Made by a program: the position numbers and the translations under genes. Shown piece by piece: positions 23,040 to 30,010 of a stretch of DNA of 30,010 bases; the stretch's first letter is position 1; the number at the start of each line of letters is the position of its first letter. Origin of the DNA: 2-02-FULL-62-17 sp046153355 (GTDB taxonomy: Bacteria; Pseudomonadota; Gammaproteobacteria; Burkholderiales; SG8-39); assembly GCA_046153355.1 (NCBI GenBank), contig JBJXEY010000402.1, positions 1-30,010 on the forward strand. Direction: 5' to 3'. The notes beneath the pieces are model-generated. The model did not search any database. It saw nothing but the letters and a program-made list of their open reading frames with translations, and was not told the origin of the DNA.

Positions 23040-24029
23040 CTATTGCGATCCAGCCAGACCCAGCTTCCTGACGATGCCGCCCCATTTGGCTTCCTCGTCG
23101 GTGATGTATTTCTGGATGCCTTCGACCGATGGCGAATCAACCGGTATCAAGCCGATGCCGCGCATGCGATTTTGAATATCGGCCTCGGCCATGACGCGTT
23201 TCATCTCGCTGTGCAAGCGGCCGATGATGGGCGCAGGTGTTCCTGCTTTGGCAAATAAGGCATGCCATGACACCGCTTCGAAATCGGGCGCATTGGCGGC
23301 CTCGGCAAGCGGCGGAATGTCTGGCAAGGTGGATAGACGCGTTTGCGCCGAAACCGCCAGCGCACGAATACGCCCGTCCTTGATCAAGGCCTGCGACGCG
23401 CCCGCCTCGGCAAAGGCCATTTGCACCGTGCCCGAGGCAATATCGGCTATCGATTGCGCCGTATCCTTGTAGGGAATATTCACGATATTGAGACCAAAAC
23501 GCATGTTGAGCATTTCACCCGCCAGTTGCGGCGCGGAGCCGATATTGGCTGAGCTGAAACTCAACTTGCCGGGCCGCTCCTTGGCGTAGGCGATGAATTC
23601 AAGTGCCGTATTGGCTGGCACTTTGGGATTTACCACCAGGATGAAAGGCGACTTGAGATACAGCGAAACCGGGGTGAAATCCTTTTGATAATCGTAGGGC
23701 AGCTTTTTGAAAAAACTGGGGTTGATCGCCATTGCGCCGCTGGTGGCCACGAGCAGCGTGTGACCATCGGCGGGGGCGGCGAGCAGGGCGTTGACACCAA
23801 TGATCTGCGACGCGCCGGGCTTATTTTCGATAATCACTGGCCGCCCCAGGCCTTGGGTTAGTTTTTCGCCGTAGGCGCGCGCGATGATGTCCATGCCGGT
23901 ACCAGGCACCAAGGTGACGATGATGGAAATCTGCTTGGAGGGATAGGCCTGCGCTTGGACTGGTGCGTTGAAGAGCGCCGGTATTGCGGTCAGCACGGCC
24001 GGCAGGCATCGGGCAAATGTCGATTGCAT
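23040..24029 (-). CDS. Bug/TctC-family periplasmic solute receptor (first gene of minus-strand operon)
   Basis: 329 residues; AAGGAG lies seven bases before the ATG at 24029. The signal peptide (MQSTFARCLPAVLTAIPALF) ends near PVQAQA. Landmarks: AYPSKQISIIVTLVPGTGMDIIAR, IENKPGASQIIGVNALLA, PADGHTLLVAT, LPYDYQKDFTPVSLYL, LSFSSANIGSAPQLAGEMLN, IVNIPYKDTAQSIADIASG. The PYKG block reads PYKD. It is followed after 31 bases by the dehydrogenase and is divergent from hrpA. A 22-bp tandem repeat lies 22 bases upstream of its start codon. Confidence 0.92.
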   Translation of the reverse strand: MQSTFARCLPAVLTAIPALFNAPVQAQAYPSKQISIIVTLVPGTGMDIIARAYGEKLTQGLGRPVIIENKPGASQIIGVNALLAAPADGHTLLVATSGAMAINPSFFKKLPYDYQKDFTPVSLYLKSPFILVVNPKVPANTALEFIAYAKERPGKLSFSSANIGSAPQLAGEMLNMRFGLNIVNIPYKDTAQSIADIASGTVQMAFAEAGASQALIKDGRIRALAVSAQTRLSTLPDIPPLAEAANAPDFEAVSWHALFAKAGTPAPIIGRLHSEMKRVMAEADIQNRMRGIGLIPVDSPSVEGIQKYITDEEAKWGGIVRKLGLAGSQ

Positions 24030-24050
24030 AATCTTGCTCCTTGGTGGTTG

Positions 24051-24108
24051 CTACGAGGTGATATGTCTTCGTCTACGAGGTGATCTGTATTCGTTGATCC
24101 GTATTCGT
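24051..24108. repeat. 22-bp tandem direct repeat, two and two-thirds copies
   Basis: Copies at 24051-24072 and 24073-24094 both begin CTACGAGGTGAT and agree at 20 of 22 positions; a third partial copy (24095-24108, TGATCCGTATTCGT) agrees at 13 of 14. The array occupies the divergent 222-base region between the Bug/dehydrogenase operon and hrpA, close to the Bug start. It may be a set of regulator-binding iterons on one face of DNA two helical turns apart (22 bp), or a slippage product. Confidence 0.7.
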
Positions 24109-24251
24109 ATATGGCCCTGAATTCAGCCGTCAAACTTGGCTTGCAAAGCCTCGATCAATGCGGCGATCGAATCGGCGCGCAATTGTTGCATGCTTGGGCG
24201 TGGCGCGCAGGGTGGGCCTGCTAGACTTCGCGCCTCAAAAAAATCGATCCT

Positions 24252-27200
24252 ATGTCCAGTCGCAACAGTACAACTAGCCGTTTTTCAGCCGAAGTCATCG
24301 AAGCGCGACGCGCGGCCCTACCGCGTCCTACGTTTCCGCCGGAACTGCCGGTTTCGGGCCGTCGCGAAGAGATTGCTGCCGCGATTCGCGACAATCAAGT
24401 GGTGATCGTTTGCGGCGAAACTGGATCGGGCAAAACCACGCAGTTGCCCAAGATCTGCCTTGAGCTGGGGCGTGGTGTCACCGGGCTCATCGGCCACACG
24501 CAACCGCGTCGCATCGCCGCGCGCGCCACTGCCTCACGCATCGCGCAGGAATTGAAAACCGAGCTGGGCGGCGTGGTGGGTTTCAAGATACGCTTCACCG
24601 ATCAGGTGAGTACCCGCACCTACGTGAAGCTGATGACCGACGGCATCTTGCTCGCCGAGACTCAAGGCGACCCGAAGCTCACGCAGTACGACACCATCAT
24701 TCTTGATGAGGCGCATGAGCGCAGTCTCAACATTGATTTTCTGATGGGTTATTTGAAGCAACTCATCCTTGGTGGCGCGCGGCCGGACCTGAAACTCATC
24801 ATTACCTCGGCCACTATCGACGCGGAACGATTTTCGCAACACTTTGACGGAGCCCCGGTGATCGAGGTCTCGGGGCGCATGTTCCCCGTGGAGGTACGCT
24901 ACCGCCCGTTCGATGAGGAGAAGGACGATGACTTCGATCTGAACGACGCCATCACCGCGGCGGTTGACGAAACCGCCCGCACCGGCTTGGGCGATGTACT
25001 GGTGTTTCTGCCCGGCGAGCGCGAGATTCGCGAGGCGGCGGAAGCATTGCGTAAGCACCATCCGCCGCATACGGAAATCCTGCCCTTGTTCGCGCGGCTC
25101 TCTGCGGCTGATCAGGAGCGCGTGTTCCGACCGCATCAAGGGCGGCGCATTGTGCTGGCCACCAACGTGGCCGAGACTTCGCTCACCGTACCCGGCATCC
25201 GCTACGTGATCGACTCCGGCTTGGCTCGCGTGAAACGCTACAGCTATCGCAACAAGGTCGAGCAATTACGCGTGGAAAAAATTTCGCAAGCCGCAGCGCA
25301 GCAGCGCGCTGGCCGCTGCGGACGCGTGGCCAGCGGAATCTGCATTCGCCTCTATGACGAAGAAGGCTTTAATCGCCGCTCCGATTTCACCGACCCCGAA
25401 GTATTGCGCTCGTCGCTCGCGGCGGTAATTTTGCGCATGAAATCCCTGGGGCTTGCGGAAATCGAGGACTTCCCTTTTCTCGATGCGCCCGCGCCCAAGG
25501 CAGTCGCCGATGGATATGCGCTGTTGCAGGAACTGGGCGCGCTCGATGAAGACCAATTTCTCACCGACATTGGCAGACAACTGGCGCGCCTGCCGCTTGA
25601 TCCGCGCATCGGCCGCATGGTGTTGGCCGCGAAAGAAGAGGGTAGCCTCGCCGATGTGCTGGTGATCGCCGCCGCGCTTTCGGTGCAGGACCCGCGCGAG
25701 CGGCCCATGGATCGCGCCCAGGCCGCCGACATGGCGCAGAAACGCTTCGATCATGAAAAATCGGACTTCATCTCGTATTTGAAGCTATGGCAATTTTTCG
25801 ACGATGCGCTGGAACATAAAAAATCCAATCGCAAACTGCGCGATGCCTGCCAAGCACATTTCCTATCGCATATACGCATGCGCGAATGGCGCGATGTGCA
25901 TTCGCAGTTGAAAGAATTGGTAGCAGAGATGGGATGGAAGGTCGGGGAGATTTCGACGGATCCCTCCCAATCCTACGCGCCCTTGCATCGCGCGTTGATG
26001 ACGGGCCTTTTGGGCAATATCGGCATGAAGACCGAGGAGGGCAGCTTTCTCGGTGCGCGCGCGATTAAATTCTGGGTACATCCGGGTTCGGGCGTGGCGA
26101 AAAAAGCCGGGCGCTGGATCATGGCGGCGGAATTGGCCGAGACCACGCGCCTGTATGCGCGTTGTGTGGCCACCATCGAGCCGCAATGGTTGGAGTCAAT
26201 CGGCGCGCATTTGATTAAGCGAACGCAGACCGACCCGCACTGGGAGAAAAAGCCCGCGCATGTGGCGGCGTTTGAGCGCGGCACGTTATATGGCTTGCCG
26301 GTGTATATCAATCGGCGCATGCATTACGGGCCGATCGACCCGAAGCTGTGTCGCGAGATTTTTATTCGTCAGGCGCTGGTGGAAGGCGATTACGAGAGCC
26401 GCGCGCCGTTTTACCTCCACAACCAGAAACTCGCTCAAGATATTGAAGCGCTGGAACATAAATCCCGCCGGCCCGATGTGCTCGTGGACGACCATTTGGT
26501 GTATGCCTTCTACGACAGCTTAATTCCGCAGGGAGTTACGAATGGCCCGGCATTCGACGTGTGGCGACGGGATGCAGAATTAAAAGATTCTAAATTGTTG
26601 TTCTTAAAGCGCGAAGACCTGATGCGCCACGAAGCGGCGGGCATCACCACGGAGCAGTTCCCCCACGCCATTGACATGGCGGGCCGCAGCTTTGCACTGG
26701 AGTATCTGCACGAGCCGGGTTCAACGCGTGATGGGGTGACGCTCACCGTGCCACTAGTTGCGCTCAATCAGATCAACGCGTCGCTTGCCGATTGGCTGGT
26801 GCCGGGGATGCGCCGTGAGAAGGTTATGCAACTGGCTAAATCATTGCCGCAGCGCTTGCGGCACAAGCTGGGGCCATTGCCGGAATTCGCGGAAGGTTTT
26901 GTCGCCGATGAACAACCGCTGACGAATGCGGCAAACGCAGCCATGGGCGGCGCCGAAGGGCGCGCGACCATGGCCTCCGCGACAAGCGCGGGAACGGTGC
27001 CCAGCCTCGCCGAGGCCATCGCCCGTTACGCACGACGGGAGTTAAATTTGGTGATCCCAGGCGACGCTTTTCGCTACGAAGCCCTGCCCGCGCATTTGTC
27101 GATGAACTACCTTGTGGTCGATGAACATGGTCGCCAATTGTCGATGGGGAGGAACCTCGCGCAGTTGCGAGCCGAATTGGGCGATAAAGCAGAGGAACAG

Positions 27201-28103
27201 TTTTCCGAACTTGCGGCGAGCGAAATTGCGCAGGAGGGGCTTACCGATTGGAGCTTCGGTGATCTCGATGAGGTGATGGAAATCCGCCGTGGCGCGCAGG
27301 CTCTCATCGGCTACCCGGCGCTCGTAGATCGCGGCGCGAATGTGGATCTGGAAGTACTCGATTCGGCCGAGCGCGCCAGGGCCTTGCATCGCGCGGGCTT
27401 GCGGCGCCTATACATGCTGCAATTAAAAGAGCAGGCCAAGTTCATTGAAAAGAATCTTCCTGGTTTGCAAGCGTTGGCCCTGCAATACGCGCCGTTGGGT
27501 GATGCTGCGCACCTGCGAGCGCAATTGCTTGAAGCGGCTTTCGATCGCGCATGCCTTGGCGAACCTTGGCCGCGCACGCGGGCTGAGTTCGAGCGCCGCC
27601 GTGACGAGGGGCGCTCGCGCGTGACATTGATCGCGCAGGAGATCGCGCGCCTAGCCGGCGCGATCTTTACCGAATACCAGTCACTACAAAAGAAATTGGC
27701 GGCCTGCGCGAAAGGCTATCCGGCGGCGTGCCGCGACATCGAGGAATCAACCGCAAGGCTGCTGGCGAAAGGATTTCTCTCCGCTACGCCCTATGAACGG
27801 CTGCAACATTTCCCGCGTTACCTGAAGGCCGCCGGCCAACGACTGGAGAAAATGCGTGCCGCCGGTCAGGACGGCGCCACACGCGATGGTCGAGCCATGG
27901 TGGAACTCGCCAGCGTGTTGACCGCCTGGCAACGCGAAACCTTGAAGCAGCAAAAAGCCGGCGCCGCGCCGGATGCGCAGCTTGATCAATTTCGCTGGTT
28001 ATTGGAAGAACTTCGCGTGCAACTATTCGCCCAGGAATTGAAGACGCCGGTACCGGTGTCAGCCAAACGGCTGCAGAAGATGTGGCAGGCGATGCAGCGG
28101 TAA
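24252..28103 (+). CDS. hrpA: ATP-dependent RNA helicase HrpA (DEAH box)
   Basis: 1283 residues, close to the roughly 1300 of E. coli HrpA. Helicase motifs in order: Walker A GETGSGKT (residues 55-62), TQPRRIAARATA (motif Ia), DEAH at 152-155, SAT at 186-188, and QRAGRCGR (motif VI) at 351-358. Then follow the helicase-associated region, OB-like region and the large HrpA-specific C-terminal domain (DUF3418) ending MWQAMQR. It unwinds RNA and resolves stalled ribosomes in the cytoplasm. The gene is monocistronic, a conserved housekeeping gene among accessory ones. Its stop lies eight bases from the end of a truncated GFA reading frame on the opposite strand. Confidence 0.96.
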   Translation: MSSRNSTTSRFSAEVIEARRAALPRPTFPPELPVSGRREEIAAAIRDNQVVIVCGETGSGKTTQLPKICLELGRGVTGLIGHTQPRRIAARATASRIAQELKTELGGVVGFKIRFTDQVSTRTYVKLMTDGILLAETQGDPKLTQYDTIILDEAHERSLNIDFLMGYLKQLILGGARPDLKLIITSATIDAERFSQHFDGAPVIEVSGRMFPVEVRYRPFDEEKDDDFDLNDAITAAVDETARTGLGDVLVFLPGEREIREAAEALRKHHPPHTEILPLFARLSAADQERVFRPHQGRRIVLATNVAETSLTVPGIRYVIDSGLARVKRYSYRNKVEQLRVEKISQAAAQQRAGRCGRVASGICIRLYDEEGFNRRSDFTDPEVLRSSLAAVILRMKSLGLAEIEDFPFLDAPAPKAVADGYALLQELGALDEDQFLTDIGRQLARLPLDPRIGRMVLAAKEEGSLADVLVIAAALSVQDPRERPMDRAQAADMAQKRFDHEKSDFISYLKLWQFFDDALEHKKSNRKLRDACQAHFLSHIRMREWRDVHSQLKELVAEMGWKVGEISTDPSQSYAPLHRALMTGLLGNIGMKTEEGSFLGARAIKFWVHPGSGVAKKAGRWIMAAELAETTRLYARCVATIEPQWLESIGAHLIKRTQTDPHWEKKPAHVAAFERGTLYGLPVYINRRMHYGPIDPKLCREIFIRQALVEGDYESRAPFYLHNQKLAQDIEALEHKSRRPDVLVDDHLVYAFYDSLIPQGVTNGPAFDVWRRDAELKDSKLLFLKREDLMRHEAAGITTEQFPHAIDMAGRSFALEYLHEPGSTRDGVTLTVPLVALNQINASLADWLVPGMRREKVMQLAKSLPQRLRHKLGPLPEFAEGFVADEQPLTNAANAAMGGAEGRATMASATSAGTVPSLAEAIARYARRELNLVIPGDAFRYEALPAHLSMNYLVVDEHGRQLSMGRNLAQLRAELGDKAEEQFSELAASEIAQEGLTDWSFGDLDEVMEIRRGAQALIGYPALVDRGANVDLEVLDSAERARALHRAGLRRLYMLQLKEQAKFIEKNLPGLQALALQYAPLGDAAHLRAQLLEAAFDRACLGEPWPRTRAEFERRRDEGRSRVTLIAQEIARLAGAIFTEYQSLQKKLAACAKGYPAACRDIEESTARLLAKGFLSATPYERLQHFPRYLKAAGQRLEKMRAAGQDGATRDGRAMVELASVLTAWQRETLKQQKAGAAPDAQLDQFRWLLEELRVQLFAQELKTPVPVSAKRLQKMWQAMQR

Positions 28104-28111
28104 GGGTAGTG

Positions 28112-28240
28112 CTAATAGATTTTGGCTGCGTGCGCGCTACCGGTGAATTTGCGGCAGCGTGAGCAGTGGCAATACTGAAAACCCAGAAATGGCGGGTTGA
28201 TGTCGTTTATGACATTCCCGCAAAGACAACTGCCTTTCAT
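28112..28240 (-). pseudogene. Truncated GFA-domain (CENP-V/GFA) protein fragment
   Basis: 42 residues from an ATG at 28240 with a strong GAGGAGG six bases upstream, ending in TAG at 28112. The peptide opens MKGSCLCGNV and continues FQYCHCSRCRKFTGSAHAAK, the first two zinc-binding clusters of the glutathione-dependent formaldehyde-activating enzyme (GFA) fold. Full GFA proteins are about 110-150 residues with a later Cys pair, so two-thirds is missing. The sequence beyond the stop is the end of hrpA. A remnant left by deletion is most likely; the kept ribosome site leaves open a short expressed zinc peptide. It follows the isochorismatase gene by 35 bases on the same strand. Confidence 0.72.
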
Positions 28241-28275
28241 CGCCTGCCTCCTCAAAATGCGATCAAACAATCCAC

Positions 28276-28965
28276 CTATGTCTTGGCGGCGCAAAGCACG
28301 TTGCCAAGGACATCATCAGTCTCGCGCACATCGCCGAAACTTTGATAGAAGGACGTCAATCCCACCGCATGATCTTCATCGTAGCGCGCGGCATTGGCGT
28401 CGGACACCATGATCACCCGGTAATCCAGCATCATTGCATCGCGCGCCGCGGTTTCGCAGCACATATTGGTGGCGGTGCCCGCGATCACCAGGTTTTTGAT
28501 ATGCCGTGCGCGCAGGATCGATTCCAGATTCGATGAACCAGCGATAAAAGGCGAGAAACGCGTTTTCCAGACGTAAAGATCGCGGGGACGGGCATCCAGA
28601 GCCGCATACAATTTGTGTCCGTCGACACCCTCGCTGAGATTGTCGCGATGCGCGGCCGCTTTTTGCGGCGTAAAGAAATTGTCGTGATACAGCGACCACA
28701 GACTTTGCTGGTCCTTGCCCGCCGTCATGCACACCCAGATCACCGGATCGCCGCGCTCACGCATCGCCGCCGCCAGCCGATTGATGTTGGGCACGATGCC
28801 GCGCGTGGTGGCAATTTCTGCGACGTAGAAATTCTGCATGTCGATGACCAGCAGCGCCGTTTCCCCTTTCGGAAAGGGTCCGTAAACATTCAACCTGCCG
28901 CGCTTGGCCATGACACGGTCGATAACGTATTGGGGAAAGGCGAATGGGTGCGGGCGGTCTGTCAT
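28276..28965 (-). CDS. Isochorismatase-family cysteine hydrolase
   Basis: 229 residues, with GAGGTG about eight bases before the ATG at 28965. The triad of the family is visible: Asp42 in ALLVIDMQNFYV, Lys134 in VWKTRFSPF, and Cys169 in IAGTATNMCCETAARDAM (the next residue is also Cys). The cis-peptide G-T-A-T-N block is intact. Relatives hydrolyse amides such as N-carbamoylsarcosine, nicotinamide, biuret or ureidoacrylate, or cleave isochorismate; which applies is not evident. No partner catabolic operon is attached, apart from the GFA fragment downstream. Confidence 0.92.
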   Translation of the reverse strand: MTDRPHPFAFPQYVIDRVMAKRGRLNVYGPFPKGETALLVIDMQNFYVAEIATTRGIVPNINRLAAAMRERGDPVIWVCMTAGKDQQSLWSLYHDNFFTPQKAAAHRDNLSEGVDGHKLYAALDARPRDLYVWKTRFSPFIAGSSNLESILRARHIKNLVIAGTATNMCCETAARDAMMLDYRVIMVSDANAARYDEDHAVGLTSFYQSFGDVRETDDVLGNVLCAAKT

Positions 28966-29039
28966 TTCATTGTCACCTCAAATTATTCACCGAACATTTT
29001 ATGGAGTCTCGTCAAATCCCGGGGGAATTCAGAGACCGC

Positions 29040-29498
29040 TCAGGCGTTCATCGACCCCAGAATTTTTGCTTTTTCCGCGTTGGACAGGGTTGTCGCGAAC
29101 TTGACCGCTGCAATGACCTGGTCTTTCACCGAATCGCTGATTTGTCCTTCGATCGCGCCGACATTTGCCGTGATTTCCCGGAGCACGTCAGCGCGCCGCA
29201 ATCGAATCAATTTATCGCACGCGAGGTAGGAGTCGCGTTTCAGAAATCCGTGGCCGGATACGTCGATTTTCACCTGGCATTTCAGCAGATGTGGATGCGC
29301 GGTTATGAAAGGGTGAATCGTGGAATTGACGACGAACAGGCAGTAGTCGGGATCGTCGTCCGCCACCAAAACGAGAAACTTCGGCTTGGTAATTTCGGGA
29401 AATTTGACTTCAATACGAACGATGCAGCCGGGTACAAGTTTCTTTTCGACGAATGCACGTCGATGATCGGCTGGGAACCTGTCCCCCAGCCGAGCCAT
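29040..29498 (-). CDS. Putative toxin of a Panacea-type toxin-antitoxin pair, family unassigned
   Basis: 152 residues; its ATG (29498) shares one base with the stop of the upstream antitoxin (TAATG), so translation is coupled. I do not recognise the family with certainty. The pattern KLVPGCIVRIEVKFPE, PKFLVLVADDD, YCLFVVNSTIH, CQVKIDVSGH, RDSYLACDKLIRL followed by a helix GQISDSVKDQVIAAV is like a PemK/MazF-style SH3 barrel with a C-terminal helix. The usual MazF 'RPavVls' Arg is replaced by KPKFLVL. No signal peptide or membrane span. The C-terminal part (SDSVKDQVIAAVKFATTLSNAEKAKIL) is helical. The toxin role is inferred from the adjacent DUF4065 antitoxin; the alternative is an ordinary accessory protein. 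Confidence 0.55.
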   Translation of the reverse strand: MARLGDRFPADHRRAFVEKKLVPGCIVRIEVKFPEITKPKFLVLVADDDPDYCLFVVNSTIHPFITAHPHLLKCQVKIDVSGHGFLKRDSYLACDKLIRLRRADVLREITANVGAIEGQISDSVKDQVIAAVKFATTLSNAEKAKILGSMNA

Positions 29499-30010
29499 TA
29501 TCGAGCGCGCAGATAAGCGACCAGGTCGCTTGAGTTGGGAAGCGTCCGCGCGATCGATTCAACCGATATCGATTGATTTTGGTCGACGCTTTCCCAAGCC
29601 GCATCGTGCGTGACGTCGGTCAACTGCCCGAACGTCTTCTGACCATATTTCTTTATGGTTCGATTCAGGCAATCTACTTCAGACGCCGCAAGCACATCCT
29701 CATTAGCTTTGCGCCTGGGCTTCAGGTATCTGCCTGACTGGATACGTAGCGCTTCCTTGATGAGTGCATCGACGTCCGGATCGATGGTTTCCCGGTTGTC
29801 GGCCACTTTCATCATGTTGTAAATCGCGGATGGCACAGGTCCATACTCCATCGCGATATAGTGATCCCCGCATATAAGGCGGCCAAAATGCTGCAAATGC
29901 CTTTTATCCGCGAGGTAGATGATCTTGGAAACGCTATGCAGCGACGCGGCTTTGAGATGGCCAGCTATGTAGAGAATGACCTCCAGAGCCTTGTCTCGAT
30001 CGAATGTTCT
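29498..30010 (-). CDS. Panacea/SocA-type (DUF4065) antitoxin, N-terminus cut by window edge
   Basis: The frame is open from the right edge, giving 170 residues ending at TAA (29500-29498). A TTG at 29896 is internal, because the upstream codons continue the domain: DKALEVILYIAGHLKAASLH, SVSKIIYLADKRHLQHFGR, ICGDHYIAMEYGPVPSAIYN. This is the hallmark of the Panacea domain (DUF4065, SocA-like): Kxxx(L/I)xYfAD, GDxYxAMexGPVPsxiY. The C-terminal half has RKANEDVLAASEVDCLNRTIKKYGQKTFGQLTD and a WESVDQN tract. Panacea proteins neutralise many unrelated toxins and can be proteolytic adaptors (SocA). Only a few N-terminal residues seem missing. It is the first gene of a coupled pair with 29040-29498. 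Confidence 0.85.
   Translation of the reverse strand, partial: RTFDRDKALEVILYIAGHLKAASLHSVSKIIYLADKRHLQHFGRLICGDHYIAMEYGPVPSAIYNMMKVADNRETIDPDVDALIKEALRIQSGRYLKPRRKANEDVLAASEVDCLNRTIKKYGQKTFGQLTDVTHDAAWESVDQNQSISVESIARTLPNSSDLVAYLRAR

Overview
The window looks like a chromosome segment of a betaproteobacterium, most likely of the Burkholderiales type. The reasons are the moderately high GC coding bias, the dense packing of catabolic genes, and above all seven separate Bug/TctC-type solute-receptor genes, a family strongly expanded in that group. No rRNA, tRNA, CRISPR array or insertion-sequence transposase was seen. No gap between genes exceeds 300 bases; the longest are 5483-5757 (higBA control region), 24030-24251 (tandem repeat) and 17765-17952 (nothing recognised).

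Layout. 1-888 (-): class III CoA-transferase, cut by the left edge. 1004-1821 (+): TumE-like toxin / HTH pair with ATGA overlap. 1935-3101: MFS transporter with an inverted repeat directly upstream. 3260-5482: FMN alpha-hydroxyacid oxidase plus Bug receptor, three bases apart. 5612-7189: higBA-type toxin-antitoxin cassette with its own sigma70-like promoter and palindromic operator; the antitoxin carries a C-terminal ImmA/IrrE (M78) metallopeptidase domain. 7280-9646: molybdenum hydroxylase large subunit without its small or medium subunits. 9618-10610 (-): Bug. 10715-12693: MFS transporter plus class II aldolase/decarboxylase. 12750-13550 (-): alpha/beta hydrolase. 13677-16717: ACMSD-like amidohydrolase followed by two paralogous Bug genes. 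16757-17764 (-): 4,5-dihydroxyphthalate decarboxylase-like protein. 17953-18909: D-2-hydroxyacid dehydrogenase. 18919-24029, all on the minus strand: Bug, HDOD protein, Bug, second D-2-hydroxyacid dehydrogenase, Bug. 24252-28103: HrpA RNA helicase. 28112-28965 (-): GFA fragment and isochorismatase-family hydrolase. 29040-30010 (-): unassigned putative toxin and a Panacea/SocA (DUF4065) antitoxin, cut by the right edge.

How it fits together. Most genes read as small uptake-plus-catabolism modules for organic or aromatic acids. A secreted receptor or MFS permease sits beside one or two enzymes (hydroxyacid oxidase or dehydrogenase, amidohydrolase, decarboxylase, CoA-transferase). None of the seven receptors has TctA/TctB membrane partners here, so they would have to share a transporter encoded elsewhere or act as sensors. 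Three translationally coupled two-gene toxin-antitoxin-like cassettes punctuate the metabolic background and mark the accessory parts of the window. The most likely source of something new is the 29040-29498 protein, coupled to a Panacea antitoxin and not confidently assignable to a known toxin family by eye.
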